Assembly (NCBI GenBank): GCA_002917075.1
Contig: NTMA01000007.1
Coordinates: 434,001-498,000, forward strand
Length of the DNA: 64,000 nt
Direction: 5' to 3'
From: Hawksworthiomyces lignivorus
Lineage: Eukaryota > Ascomycota > Sordariomycetes > Ophiostomatales > Ophiostomataceae
Shown here: piece after piece, positions 11,658-24,048 of the stretch
How the letters are laid out: every line of letters begins with the position of its first letter
Numbering within the stretch: position 1 is the first letter of the stretch
Notes under the pieces: generated by a model
Told to the model about the DNA's origin: nothing
Databases searched by the model: none
Seen by the model: the letters and a program-made list of their open reading frames with translations, nothing else
Program-made: the position numbers and the translations under genes

Positions 11658-12519
11658 AGTTATGGTATAAGAGAACTCACTGTTTAATATTTTATTTTAC
11701 TTTTCATACCTTTGCCCTTACACGGGTCGTAGGGGCCAGGGTAGTTTTATACTATAAATGATGTTTCGTGAATGTTCTTGAATCAACTCGAGTAAATGCA
11801 GAATTAATCAGCACAACTGATTCGACTTTGCAGCCACAATAGCCGTGTGTTAGGTCAGCCAAATCACCAGAGCTATGACGAAAAGTAAGCTAGAAATCCA
11901 TATTTGCCTTTTAGTGTGGCTCACGTTGTGTCTACGACGTAAAAGGAGAACAATATAGCATTGTAAGAGAACAAGGCATGTGATACAAGCTGTTCATATT
12001 TGAATCATTGTTCGTTGCTCAGCTCTTTTTCTTGTCAGTTCCAGTGCATTATTCTTTGTGCCGCAGTTCATGTATTTAGGGACTAGGAGGATGGGTTGGC
12101 CTGCCGGACCGCTTGCGGCAGATACTGGTTTTTATTTTTTTCTGTATGTTTAAATGCAGCATTTCAATTTAAAAATTAGTAAACAATCTCGCAAACAAGA
12201 GTAGACGTAGGCACCGTTAATATTCGACAATGAATGTATTTGCGTGTTGAATTATGCAAAGACGGAGAGTTCACATGTCTGCATTTCTTCTGTGTCAATA
12301 ACAAATTCCCCTATTGTAGTTTTTGAAGCATTGCATTTGTAAAGAGGGATAATTGTTCTGGGTGATCCTTGTGGATATCTAGCTACAACTTAGGAAAAAA
12401 AAAATAGCATAGCATTAACATAATAATAAATAGTTGAAAAGCATTCTAAAGGTATCATACACCGGGAAAGGAGTTGAGGAACATTTGGATCCAATGGAAT
12501 GTTAAGACAAGCTGTGGAG
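11658..12519. other. AT-rich intergenic region
   Basis: About 0.86 kb between the convergent NLR and oxygenase genes. It is AT-rich with no supported gene, and presumably holds both 3' UTRs. Confidence 0.55.
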
Positions 12520-14439
12520 CTATGCCGTCTTCAGTTTTCCATCGACAACCTCGTTGGAGGGTTGGTTTTGCGACTGTAGCCATGCTTCTAGTTCGGAGAG
12601 TGTGCTTAGAAGGCCGATATGTTCGACATGCCCGTCGGGCCGCACCAGGACATAGCCTCCCTGGATATGGAAGCCGTATCTTTTGTGGAGGAAGTTTTCC
12701 TTGTCCAAAAGGACTTCGACGTTATCAAGGCCCTCGATATCGACAGCGTTTTGGGCTCCTGGCGCAGCGAGGATATGGACTGTTGCGCTGTAACTGTCGG
12801 CAATGGTATTGGCGGCAGCACGGATGCTCTTGGCCGCTACAGCTTGTACAGAACCAGTGCTAGCCATTGCCCCCGTGAATAACAACAAGTGGTACATGGT
12901 CAGGGCTTTGCCTCCCCGCCACATATGCTCCAGCAGCCAGATCTCCTCCGTGGCGGCCGCCGAGGATGATGCGCTGCTGGCTTCTTCCGCCGGCAGCAGC
13001 ACAACCCGCCCGTCCGGGGCGCGGTCGCCGCCGCGGACGGTGCCGGGCCAGCCCGCGGCGGTGGCCACGATGGGGCTCCGCCGGTAGCGAATCCGCAGCT
13101 GGGACATGATACCGACGAGCGCGGCGCGGCGGCTGCGGAAGCGCGCCACGAAGGGCACGACCCAGCGGAACATGATGTTGCGCAGCCAGACGAAGAGGGG
13201 GCTGGCCGAGGTGGCGGCGGCAAACGCGCGGTCCGTGGTCTTGAGCAGGCGCTCACCGACGGGGCGGCGCTCGGCGTTGTAGCTGTCCAGGAGGCGCTCG
13301 GCCCTCTGAGCGCCGCCGCCACCGCTGCTGCTGCTGGCGCTGGCGCCGTCGCCGCGCGTGGCGAGGACGGCCGCCGCCAGCTTCCACCCGAGGTTGGCGG
13401 CGTCGCCGATGCCTGTGTTCATGCCCTGGCCGCCGACGGGGCTGTGGATGTGCGCGGCGTCGCCGGCGATCAGCAGGCGGCCGGCGCGGTAGGCGCTGGC
13501 GCAGCGGTGGTGCAGGCGGAAGGAGGCCAGCCAGGTCGGGTCGTGCAGGCGCGGGGTGGTCGGCTGCGTGATGTGCGCGGTGTCGGCAAAGTACTGGCGG
13601 AAGTCGTCGAGCGTAGGCTCGTCCGGAGGCGGCGGCGCGCCGTCCGCAGACGCCGCCTGCGCCTGCGCCTCTGCCTCTGCCTCCGCCTCCGCCTCCGGCC
13701 GTGCCGGCTGGCAGGCGATCAGCCGGACGATGCCTGTCCGCTCGGCGAACGGGATCAAAACCAGAAAATTCTTGTCCCAGAACATCTGCACGCGGTTGGT
13801 CCGGCGGTCGGGCCAGTCGGACACGCGCGTGTCGCACAGCTGGAACTTCTGCAGGTACGCGGCGCCCTCAAAGGCGACGCCGGCCGCGTGCCGCACGGGG
13901 CTGTGCGCGCCGTCGCAGCCCACCACGTACCGGCAGCGGATCGTCTCTCTCTCTTCGCCGCGCTGCAGCTCCACGTCCACGCCGTCGCTGTCCTGCGTGA
14001 TGGCGCCGACCGAGACGGGCCGCTCGATGCCGCGGTGGCCCGGGCCCAGGCTCGCCAGCAGATGCTCCTCCAGGACCTCCTCCGTGTCCGCCTGCGACGC
14101 CAGCAGCGGGGTGGGAAATGCCGTGTCTGTGAAACCCACGTCGTCGAGGTTGATGGCGGCCGTGTGGCGGCCCTGGACGTAAATGTCAAGGCCCGCATTC
14201 GTGGTCCCGAGCTCCACCATGCGCTGGGCCAGCCCGTGGCGGGTGAGCAGCTCCAGCGAGCGGCTCTGCACGACGAGCGCGCGGCTCTTGTCGGAGCGCA
14301 CGGGGGCCTGGTCGACGATGCGAAAAGTAATGCCGCTGCCCTGGGCGACCAGCTCGATTGCTAGCATGAGGCCCGTCGGGCCTGCGCCGACGATGAGGAC
14401 GTCGACGTCATATGGTGGATGCGAAGGATCTGCCATCAT
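12520..14439 (-). CDS. FAD-dependent aromatic hydroxylase (class A flavoprotein monooxygenase)
   Basis: Intronless gene of 639 aa, likely a phenol-hydroxylase-type enzyme that uses NAD(P)H and O2 to hydroxylate an aromatic substrate. The Rossmann G-A-G-P-T-G motif is at residues 18-23, the G-C-D-G-A-H-S-P-V-R segment (DG motif) in the middle, and the second FAD motif G-D-A-A-H-I-H-S-P-V-G-G-Q-G-M-N with D-A-x-N-L-G-W-K-L-A follows. The C-terminal 150 residues resemble the thioredoxin-like domain of phenol hydroxylases, ending in L-V-R-P-D-G-H-V. A hexanucleotide repeat at 13655-13696 encodes an (EA)5(QA)2 linker. Neighbours do not form an obvious biosynthetic cluster, so the substrate (catabolic phenol or secondary metabolite) is open. 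The first two codons are both ATG; either could be the start. Confidence 0.92.
   Translation of the reverse strand: MMADPSHPPYDVDVLIVGAGPTGLMLAIELVAQGSGITFRIVDQAPVRSDKSRALVVQSRSLELLTRHGLAQRMVELGTTNAGLDIYVQGRHTAAINLDDVGFTDTAFPTPLLASQADTEEVLEEHLLASLGPGHRGIERPVSVGAITQDSDGVDVELQRGEERETIRCRYVVGCDGAHSPVRHAAGVAFEGAAYLQKFQLCDTRVSDWPDRRTNRVQMFWDKNFLVLIPFAERTGIVRLIACQPARPEAEAEAEAEAQAQAASADGAPPPPDEPTLDDFRQYFADTAHITQPTTPRLHDPTWLASFRLHHRCASAYRAGRLLIAGDAAHIHSPVGGQGMNTGIGDAANLGWKLAAAVLATRGDGASASSSSGGGGAQRAERLLDSYNAERRPVGERLLKTTDRAFAAATSASPLFVWLRNIMFRWVVPFVARFRSRRAALVGIMSQLRIRYRRSPIVATAAGWPGTVRGGDRAPDGRVVLLPAEEASSASSSAAATEEIWLLEHMWRGGKALTMYHLLLFTGAMASTGSVQAVAAKSIRAAANTIADSYSATVHILAAPGAQNAVDIEGLDNVEVLLDKENFLHKRYGFHIQGGYVLVRPDGHVEHIGLLSTLSELEAWLQSQNQPSNEVVDGKLKTA
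13655..13696. repeat. in-frame hexanucleotide repeat in the hydroxylase gene
   Basis: Seven consecutive units of the form GCCTNC/GCCTCT encode Glu-Ala and Gln-Ala dipeptides on the minus strand. Unit changes would keep the frame, so linker length could vary between strains. Confidence 0.85.
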
Positions 14440-15984
14440 AAATTATGCGGACTGCAGTTTGCGCGATCCCTTCGCAGTTCCGCTCAAAATCCAAAGATTC
14501 TGCTTCTGCTACTTATCTTTCTTTCGATTATATCTCGTTGCCTATTGAAAAGCCAATACGCTCTTGACAATGTGACACGTTTGCTGCAAAAAAAAACAGC
14601 CGCATCGACTTTACCCCGAGAATGCATGACGCTGACATCCAACACGGACTTCCCCTCACCATTCGGTTTCTGCATGTTGTAGAGATGCCAGCAGTTGGTC
14701 TCTCGTATTTGCTCGCATTTCCCCATATGTCAATACCGTGTCTTTTTGACAGCGAATCTACTTCTGCATTTTTAGGCCGTCTTATCTTACTACACGAAGC
14801 ACAGGGTCGAGAGTTCGCACTCGCACTATTTTCAAGAATGACGTCTGTAGATGAGTATTTTAAGTAGTGATCTCTTGATTGGACAATTTGTACGGAGTAG
14901 AGAGCGTCTAAGCTCTGGTCCATTTGATGTTGCAACTGAAACTGGGTCCTCCCGTGAATCCTTTTACTTGTACTCTTTTTTAAATCCACCCTTCTCCATC
15001 AACAATGCGACCCAGAATTTCGCCGTTTTCAATTGTAGCTTGGGTCCCATCAATGCAGCCCTTTCCGAGCGTCTATTTTCGGCTTCAATGAGAAGGACAT
15101 ATGATGGATCAGACAGACAAAAGTAGCATTCGGGACCAGCCAAACTGTGTTTCATTATTCCCCATCGTATGAAGGCTATTATCTAAAGGAGGAGTGCTCC
15201 ACACAATTCTCGATGCCACTTACACGGACCTACACTTAAGGCCGTCAGTTTGGGTTGCACAACTACATAGTCTCTGCTTTTGTTCGCACCTTGCACCACA
15301 TTGATGGCGCCAACTGGTAAGCGCTTAGGCGCAGAAAATGGCTGTGTGAAGCGTCGAACGATGCTATTATTCTTTGTGCTCTCTTCGTCTCGACTTGGCG
15401 ATACAGGGATCGATTAATTGGCTGGCACGAGCCAAGTTCCTAAAATAGATAACCAGCAACCTTATTTGTGTGTGCATCGCACTCCTTGTTGAACCCTTGA
15501 GATTTCTGTGAGACCCAGCCATTTTCCCTGACATTTCCTTTTTGTATGAACGGACACGGTATCTATTCCCGCTCATTTTGCTGGAGGTTACCTTCATAAG
15601 AATACAGTGTGGTGTTATTAGAGATGCTGATGCGCACTCATCCCTCACCTTTGAACTTGAGCTTCGGATTCTCATCTGAGGACTGCTTGTGTTTGTAGAC
15701 TCTGCTACCAATGCCTTCTCTATCTGCGGTTGCTTTACAGCGCCGGTGATAACGCTGTTAAAAGATGGTGACTCTCCTTTCTAGAATGATTAGTTATGGA
15801 TGGAGGATGTGGAATGGGTCCGAAAGAAGAGAGAATGGCAGGGACTTGTAGACCAGAACAAATAGATAGATAAGTTTTTGAAAGTTTTTTTTTTCTCGCC
15901 TTCAGGTTTCTCCGTTTGTCTAAAATAGTATATCAGTAGAATGTCTCTTTTAACATCATGTACCTATCGTAAAACACAGTATTT
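14440..15984. other. intergenic region
   Basis: About 1.5 kb upstream of the hydroxylase gene. No gene is supported; short open frames (for example 14622-14867) have no recognisable domain. A TACGGAGTA 9-mer occurs at 14891-14899. Confidence 0.5.
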
Positions 15985-17356
15985 TTAGTCCATGCGAGTG
16001 CAAACCCCAAAATCCCTCAACATTTGACCTACAACCACAAACCCTCCTATAGCCGGCGTAAACATAACTATGGCCATCACACGTTGGAGAATTTTGTCAT
16101 ACAGAGTCGCAATCTTCAGTTGATTTGCGAGGAGTGCAACGAAGATACTGACATAGGGGAGCACAACCCCCCCCCCCCCCCCCCCCACGAGCCAAGAAAG
16201 AACCCAAACTCGCTGACTTGTTGTGGTTCTATTGGCATCAAATCTCGAAATTATACCAATGATGATAATACTTGACATTACTAGCGCCGATAGCATGAGC
16301 CCAATGATGAGCAAGCGCAGAGCGGTCAAAAAAAGCTCCAGCATAGTAGAAGGCCTCTGTAAATGAAAACGCTCGGAAAGAATGTCATAGTTGTAAGTGG
16401 CAGGGATGGAAGAACTGGGATCAATCTCGGCTAGAATGCCGAAAAACTTCCCTCCGTGCATTTCAGCATGGACAAGATCGGGCGACGACACCAAGAAAAT
16501 ACTGGGGTACTCTGGAGCTGCGAGGCTCGCTATCAAATTGATAATGGACATCATAGCGTATGGCACGACGGTGAGCCCAAAGGCTGCGTATCCGTACTGG
16601 TCGATCTGATCTCTCCGGGCCCGATAGATCGTGGAGCAAGCCCAGAAGGCCTGGAAGAGACCAACCATGGCTTTTGGTACATTGTAGTTGTATGGTATCT
16701 CTTGGTCTGCGAGCTTCTTTTCCTAGTTATCCTCTCTCCTGTCATTTGGTTCGTCGCAGCAACGTTTGAGGGGGAAGGAGTTTGGTACAGGCACTAGCTG
16801 GTATCTCTCTGGCAAATGAATGAGGCCGTGAATTTTCCGAGATCTGTTGAGTTGTGGGGTCCTCTGTCCAGGCCACCAACTTTGGTTCATCGAAGTCTTC
16901 TTCCGCTTCAGAGCGCTTTTTGATGACCGTACAGAGCGCCTGGAGCTTCTTGGCCCGGCGGAAAATATTACTCCTGCGTTTGCGCCTTCCAGCTTCGGAG
17001 AGCATGTTGAACTCCAATAGACCGAAGAGGTCGAGGGAGCCGTGGGTTAAACGCCATAATGACAAGAAAAGTGCATATATGGTGTTGTTCACAGTCTCGT
17101 CCTAGTCTTTCCTGGGACGAGAGCGGATTGTAGCCGCGTGGGCGAAGTAGTTGCCAAATAGAAGAGGGCATAGCCGGATCATTGAGGTGGAAGGCAGAGC
17201 AGCGTAGGATCGCCATGGTTTATTGTACCGACTGGAACAGATGCGGTAACATTCATTGTCGACAGCTAAAATGCTTTGGGTAGAGAACGGAAATAATTCG
17301 ACTTGATAAATTAAGTAGAAATAAAAGACAATAAACTCAATTGCTGCATTGCTCAC
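15985..17356 (-). pseudogene. decayed multi-pass membrane protein gene
   Basis: The 3' part (15985-about 16715) is an open, clearly membrane-spanning frame of about 240 residues: a segment with Y-R-A-R-R-D-Q-I-D-Q-Y-G-Y-A-A-F-G-L-T, then several hydrophobic helices. It resembles an uncharacterised fungal membrane-protein family. Upstream in the same orientation, 16742-17092 encodes a matching piece (S-L-D-L-F-G-L-L-E-F-N and D-E-P-K-L-V-A-W-T), and 17106-17356 a further fragment (A-A-T-I-R-S-R-P-R-K-D). The two upstream pieces share a frame but are separated by an in-frame TAG at about 17102-17104, and I found no phase-compatible donor joining the 16.75-kb piece to the last exon. A run of 20 C (16167-16186) lies in the coding part. 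I read it as a pseudogene; an unusual exon pattern remains possible. Confidence 0.55.
16167..16186. repeat. C20 homopolymer
   Basis: Twenty consecutive C on the plus strand (G on the coding strand) encode a Gly run in the membrane-protein remnant. Such tracts are prone to length errors in replication and sequencing, so the frame here is uncertain. Confidence 0.95.
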
Positions 17357-20300
17357 TTCACCACTTCATAACCCTTGGCCATTTCCTGGTCACTGCGGAT
17401 GGTCCGATAAATACGTTTTCGCCCATCATAGGCAGTATGAAAGTAAGGAAGGTATTGACGACTTGTAGGTGTTGGCGAGGCTGCATCTCGTAGCTCCCAC
17501 TATGGTGTCCTCGTCCTTTTGAGAGGATGGAAATCTTCTTAATCTCAGCTGGAAAAGTGCGAGGCTGAAAAATTGAGCAACATTGCCCGACTGCTGAATT
17601 ACACGTGTATCCGTTGTGGTTACGCAGATACTAATTTGTTAAACAAATTCAGTGTGCTCTACGAATACAGCCTTTTCTGGAAAGCTTCAGCTTCCTTGTG
17701 ACGAACCCTCCGCCCCCTGCAGTCACGCCCACCTTCCCTACTATTTCCTATTTATTCGCATAATAGGCCTCTCCCGCGGACAACCACGACACCAACATCT
17801 TTCATCTTCTGGCCCAGGTCGATCTACTTGGATGCACCGTACCTCACCTTTGCGTACGGCATCTGCCTACGTCTTCGGCAGCAGGAATTGCTAGCACTTC
17901 AGAAGCCACGAGCATGTCTTGAATAATAAAAAGATAAGGCAGGATAGTCATGGCAACCTACATGAGCAAGTGCGGCTAAGTCACACACTCAGACCGCAAA
18001 TCATGGAGATAGGCAACCTACTGTTGGTGGTAAGAGGGAAGGTTCTTCTCTTTTGGACAATCATTGAAAACAACTTTCAAAGAGTAAGCTTTCTACGATC
18101 AATTCCTTTTTATTTTTAATGTTTTCTTTCCACAATTCGATTTGTCCAGAATAATCAATTCCCGTTTCACATATTTTTATTACAATCCATCGTGAAAAAT
18201 CAAGGTTGCATCGCTTTTATGATGTACATTGATGAAAATACGCCTTCCTTGCTCAGCTTTCTCAGTAAGCTTTCATAAGCTATCAGTAGAAACGGTCCAA
18301 ATCCGCCACAATGGGAGAAGCTGGGGGTGAATACGCTACTTCTAATCAAACCATCGTGAGACGCAACAGCATTGAGGCCGCGATTGCTGGCCGGCGCTTG
18401 TTGAGACGACTGCGGGACCGTGTATGCGGGCCTAGGTGATTCGAGTGGCTGGCACTTTTCGTAGTCAAAGAGGGAAAAAAAAAAACATCAAATTCAATTT
18501 TAGAAAGTTGCACAAGGCCAAAAAAAAAAGGGCGCTGAAATTTTGTCTGATGCATTTCTAAAGCATCAGAAGAAAGACGGCGGAGGTTCCGCGATAAGGC
18601 ACAAACGGCCTTAGGAGAGGGGTGATGTTCTGCTGTCTCCGCATCATTCAGAGACTAAAGAAAAGCAAACAGCTGCCGCCACGTCAAGATAAAACGGAGA
18701 TCCACTTTTGTGCTCCGAAGCGGAAAAAGCCGTCGTTGGTTTGAGGAATGAGAAAGAAACGGTCCAAGCCACAATGGAGAGCCGGTGGAGGGTCTCCCTC
18801 TTTTCTTCCCTGATCTTGCTGGTGTGCTGTTGTACTGTTGTATCTTAGACCTTCTCTCCACATTTGCCAATTCTGGGTAGGATTGGGGTGAGGCCCGCCA
18901 GAGCCACAGCCACAGTTCATGCACAACGGCGCTATCTCCCAGTTTTGTTAGGGATGCCTCCTCTCTCTCCCGAGAGGCTGTGGCAGCCTGGGGCTAGAAC
19001 TGTTTTGTCCTAGAGGCCGGTAGCTTCCGCTACGTTGTAGGACTTTTGCTGCTTAACGCAAATGAATTATGTCATCAACTCCTCTTCTGCCTCAGGATGT
19101 CGAAATCTGCCTTGCAGGGCTGACGGTCCTTGGCGGCCGCACGGCTCTGCTTTCTGTTTCGTGCGCAACTCCCCTGCCGAGCATCGCCGAATACAGGAGT
19201 CTGGACCATTTTATCCCCTTTTGTAAAGCTGTGTACTCCAGCAAACGGGCTGGCCGGACAGCGAAAGCCTTGCAAGACGTCTGTGGCAGTTTTTTCTGTA
19301 TCGCGTCGCGTCATTGGGCCTGGACCAGTATGGACTTCGGATATGAGTTCCTGAATCGACCACGAATCATGGACTTCAATGTCTCTAGTTCAACAATCCG
19401 CTACGCAGCCACATCTGTAAATAGTGGACCCAATTGAAGATTTCAACGACGATGAAAGTGCAAGCAATAGACGCAGCAAATCAACCTTCGGCGTCGCCAC
19501 TCCGGCTTCACTAGCCTAGACGTGGCGTATCTAGCTTCGAGCTTGCTCAATTCGTGATCAATTGGAAAGTCTCAGAGAATAGCGACGATGTCATGTTACA
19601 TCGTATATAGCTAAAAGGCGCCGTCTGACTTGCAACCTGGCTGCCTCCAAATAAAACCCCTCTTTGCTACGTAATTGGTATTTCTCATCCTCTCTGTAAC
19701 AAGAGATCTACCGAGAGCCATGATCCGGAAGCCTGCAGGCTACACACCGAGGTTCACCGTTGGCTATTGTGCCTGCCTGGAAGGATTGAGGAGAAGGACC
19801 CATCATCTGCTGCCGCTTTAGCCTAGGTGGCCACATGTCAAGAGGATGAGGGGCAGAACCCAGTTCCAAAAGGGAGAAGCGGGCATGAGACAAGTGTATG
19901 TCATAGTGGATCGGAAGAGCTAGAACCTCTCCACTCCCATGCTGTAGATGGATTGAAAAAAGCTGCTCAGAATTGACTTGGAAACGAGCAGGCAGCACGT
20001 GAAGGGATTGGTTCTTAAGGCCAATAGGCAGCAATGAAGACCAGGCTGTCCAATAATCAGCAAAGGAACCTGCGAGGTGTCTGCAGGGGAACCGCGGAAT
20101 ATTCATTTGCAGACAAAACAAGTTTTCAGCTCTACCCCGTCCCTGGCTTGCCGTGCTGCGAGCCTTGCCTTGGTGAACCTTGCCAGGAAATCTTCAACCT
20201 CTACGGCCTTGCCGCATCTATTGACGTAAAAGTGAAGAAAAGAGTTACGTCGTCAGCTTTGGCAGCAAGATTACGCATTTGCAACCATTTCTGGTGTCTT

Positions 20301-23300
20301 TGCCACTGTCAAGTATTTGTGTGTAGCCTTGTTCTAATTTTTGTTTGTTTGTTTCGAGTGGTGCTGCTGACTAGTGAGTTTCAGACCTCATCAGCTCTGC
20401 GCTGCATCCGCGAAATCTAGGACTGGCATTCGGGGAATCAAAACATGCGATTTCTGCGAGGCCGCGTACTTCTGAGCTATTTCGGATATTCTATCTAGAC
20501 TCTTCGTCCACCTTCCACCTGCCTCGTTTCCTTTGTCTTCTGTCCCTTTCTTCTGTCTCCTGTGTGCCTCGCGATGCGGCTGAAAAGAGGTGGAGATTGC
20601 TGTCTCTTCTCCTGCATTTCGTGTAGCTGACCTCCATCGCCCCTTTTTCTCTCAATTTTCATTTATTTTTTTTTCTCAGCACCCCACTCCGCCTTCATAC
20701 CACCTGTTTCTCGGTCTCACACACCCTCGTGTACGATATCTTACACAAGCAGTTGATCTCCAAATTTTAAGAGGCCAAGCGATCGCTCAGTGGCAAAACT
20801 GTCTAGTTTGGGAGAAAGGCGACGTCTGCTGTGCACGAGGCCAGCTTCCGCGTACGACGCGTCTCTATGAGCACCCGACAGCGGGCAGCTTTACCAAGCA
20901 CGATCGCCGGTTTTGGCCGGCGGCGCAGAGCATATGGCATTTATTCGTAACCTATGGGATATTTTCATTGCTTGTCACTCCTTTTCTGTCTCCCGTCGGA
21001 AGGGGCAACGCGCCTCGCCATTAGGAACCGTGACGCAAAGCAAAAATAGATTGCCTCGACGGTGCAAATATTTGTAAGGAGAGGAAGAGATCAATGTGGC
21101 ATGTGCCTCTTCGATTGCGAGCAGGACTCCTGCGCATCTACGTAAACACATCTACAATGCCCATCGCCTGAACCCTCGAAGTCCCAGCATTTGACTTCGA
21201 ATGCGCTTCTTAGAATTATGGGGCACCGTTGGTACATGTGAGCGAACGGTCTCCAACTTGTCTCGCTGCACCGAGCGACTCATACAGAGAGGCGACGTGC
21301 AGTAGCGCGCCTTGACCAGTACGCAAATGACGGCAAGCATGCAGAGGCTACGGTAGCGAGCGAGTCAAATGCTTTCCACTGCAGATTAACTAAGGGAAAA
21401 CAGAGGAGCCTACTGCACGTAAAGCGAAAAATCCCCGCCGACGATGAGTCAAATGGTCATGTCCCCGTTTCTCCTCTTGCTGCTCTCGTCGAATCGGATC
21501 CTTCAGATTGGATTTACTATGTTGGAAGACAGTGGGCATTTTTCTTGGTTTTCTAGTCACTTGCAGACTTGGAAATCGAAGCAGAGCCGACAGCGCAGAA
21601 TGTCCTCATTACAGCCAAGTCCAGTTTATCTGGTGGGACGATATTGAGAAACAGGCCTGAAAGAGAGGCCATGAGAGAACTGGACTGCATCAACGGAGAG
21701 AGATGGTGAAGCCGCCAGAATAATCTATTGCCCCATTACAGTAGCTCATTTTATTTTATCTGTTTACGATATTCTTGATTTTGGTTCCTTCGTCCCGCTC
21801 CTGGCAGCGCCACTTCTGCTTTGAGCGCTTTGCTCTTCGAGCAAGCTGGCGCATCGCGGCCGTCGTGCTACTGAAGCTACTGGCCGATGCACCTGGCTGG
21901 CTCAATTTTTGGCGGCCATCTTTGCGTAAAAATCCGTGGTGGAGCATTTCTTTTCGCCTGTACTCCGTGTTTTGTCTCGCGCTTCTTGGCCGCGACCTAC
22001 CTGGAAACCATTTCAGTTCACTGGTTCACTGGCCATCGTTCTCTCATTGTCCTGCCTCTTTTTTTTTTTTTTTTTTTCTTGAGTGAATCAACACGACAAT
22101 TGCTCTTTTTCTATTTTTGTAGATGTCCACTGTAGGCGAAGGGTGGTTTTGCAACTGTGTTTGTGGGTTCACTCTGGCACTAATTGCTACTTGACTGGAA
22201 TCACGATTCTATTTTGATACTCTAATTCTATTTTCAGTGACCATTTCCCAAGTCCCTCTCGTATCCTGCGTATTGGACAGGACAACTTTGTACATAGACT
22301 GAGCAAGTGATTAATCGATGTTTTGACGTCCTGCCATTCGTGTATACGTACCGCACCCCTGCTGTGTGGGACTGCTTTTCAGAACTGTGGAAGACGCAGA
22401 GGAAGAATTTTCACTGCTGATCAACCAGTCCAGTGAGCAAACCCCTGTGTGCATCTTCGCCAAACGGGGGGAGGGAGTTTCATAGCCCGTTTACTTGGTT
22501 GCCTCTTCCTTCAGGGCATTATGATCTGGCTTTTCAGAGTGAGAGAGTGTTATAGCAGTGGCTTTTACCAGTAAGTAGGTGATAATGGCTGCCTGTCAAG
22601 GAAAGCCATCAGCATTCGCTTGTCTTTATTTTTCCTTTTCCTTCTCCACTCCTCCTGTACCCCTGTTGTTTGCTGCTCACTTAGACTTCGTTCGGCCTAG
22701 CCCGTTTGGTACACCTTTGCGCAGCCGACAATTCCTCAGCCTCTTGTTAGCCGGATACCTGGTCTTATTGCAGTAGAGCCATATTAATTTTTGTATCTAG
22801 TTATGGCCTCTAATATATATTTAGTGCAAGCAGGAAATTAATTTGCTTCCTTAGGCTCTATCATGTCCGGCGAATTGCCCACCACTTCCCACAGCACCAC
22901 AACCACCACCGCCACGACGGGAGAGCAATACAACGCTACTACTAAACTAATGCCCACCATAAGCACAGCAAAATTGCAGCAAAAAAGGTATCCATGTACC
23001 TTTGTACAGCACCAACCGCGAGCCTACCATAAGACTCCCAGAGGCCTACCACAAGGGTGTGGGTGCCGTGAGTGGTAGGCAGACACGGCTGGCCTCACCC
23101 TCTGCTGAGTCCTCCACACACCCTTTCCACCAGTGGCCTGGGCAGTCCTGCCAGAAGGGAAGTTCTACGACTGACACACAAACTAACGCTGTGTCAGAAG
23201 AGGGCGCCAGGTGGGTGGTCTGGCCAGGCCACTGCCCACTGCAGACTACAACATACCTCCGGCACCGCCCCTTCTGGCAATCTCTTCAGTAAACGAGAGC

Positions 23301-24048
23301 AGACCCAAGTTCCTGGCAGATGCCACGGCGAGAAAAGAGGGTGGGCAGGCTTTGATGCAAGATTCCCCCGCGTGCAGGAGGTGCAGGGGGGGTGGTGTTG
23401 AAAAAAAAAAAACCACACACCTTAGACACACACACATACAAGGAGCTTTTTCTCTTTTACGAACCTACTTCTGTTTCTTTGCCGATATCCCTATTTTGTA
23501 TAAAACAAAGCACGTTCGCAACCTTAATTTTTTTTTTGCTCCCGGTTTTCTTGCCTCATCCTTCGCTCGACTTCACTCTACCTCACACCCACTTGACTTG
23601 ACAAAGGCACAAAGCACATATATCACAACCTGTCAGCTCTCCCTTCCCTTTCTTTCCTCTTCCCACCTTCCAACTTCTTTGTCTCTCCTTCAACGTCTTG
23701 CATCTCTTTGCTTGTCCTCCCTTCCTCATATCAACACTGACGCTCCCACTCACCGTGGTTCATATATGTCCCCATGTCGTTAAGCATCAGTTTAAAAGAT
23801 CCTCTCATATCTGACACAGCTGATTGACAACGACTGTGAGAGTCTCGGCTTGTCCACCAACAGCCAAACGGAACATTCTCACAAGCATTACATACAAGGC
23901 ATTATATACTTTTGATATCGCGGTATAAAAGGACCCGGCTCCGCCGTCTCTCAACCTACTTTTCTCTCAGAGCAGAGAAGGAACTCAACAACAACACAAC
24001 ACTTAGAAACAGGTCTAGCTCGACACCTAGTCAGCTCCCACCGCCACC
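17357..24048. other. large gene-poor region
   Basis: About 6.7 kb in which I recognise no gene, rRNA, tRNA or transposon. Isolated frames of 120-145 codons (19069-19437 plus, 19708-20121 minus, 20590-21024 plus) show no domain, splice continuity or codon bias. The stretch 22863-23080 is CA/AC-rich; 23400-23760 is pyrimidine-rich and lies upstream of the 24.0-kb gene. Composition is intermediate, not the extreme AT bias of heavily RIP-mutated repeats. Confidence 0.5.
23924..23930 (+). promoter_or_regulatory. TATA box of the 24.05-kb gene
   Basis: TATAAAA lies 119 bp before the ATG, followed by a purine-poor stretch and an A/C-rich leader with CAACAACA. The position suggests transcription starting near 23955-23965 and a leader of about 90 nt. 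Confidence 0.6.

Noticed and set aside
19708..20121. 137-codon minus-strand frame
   Set aside because: Looks like chance: no motif, ordinary composition, no neighbour support.
20770..20860. tRNA-like string (CGCTCAGTGGCAAAACTG)
   Set aside because: It resembles an A box but no B box or cloverleaf follows.
22863..23078. 71-codon Thr-rich frame
   Set aside because: CA-rich low-complexity DNA explains the Thr run; no start context, domain or splice support.
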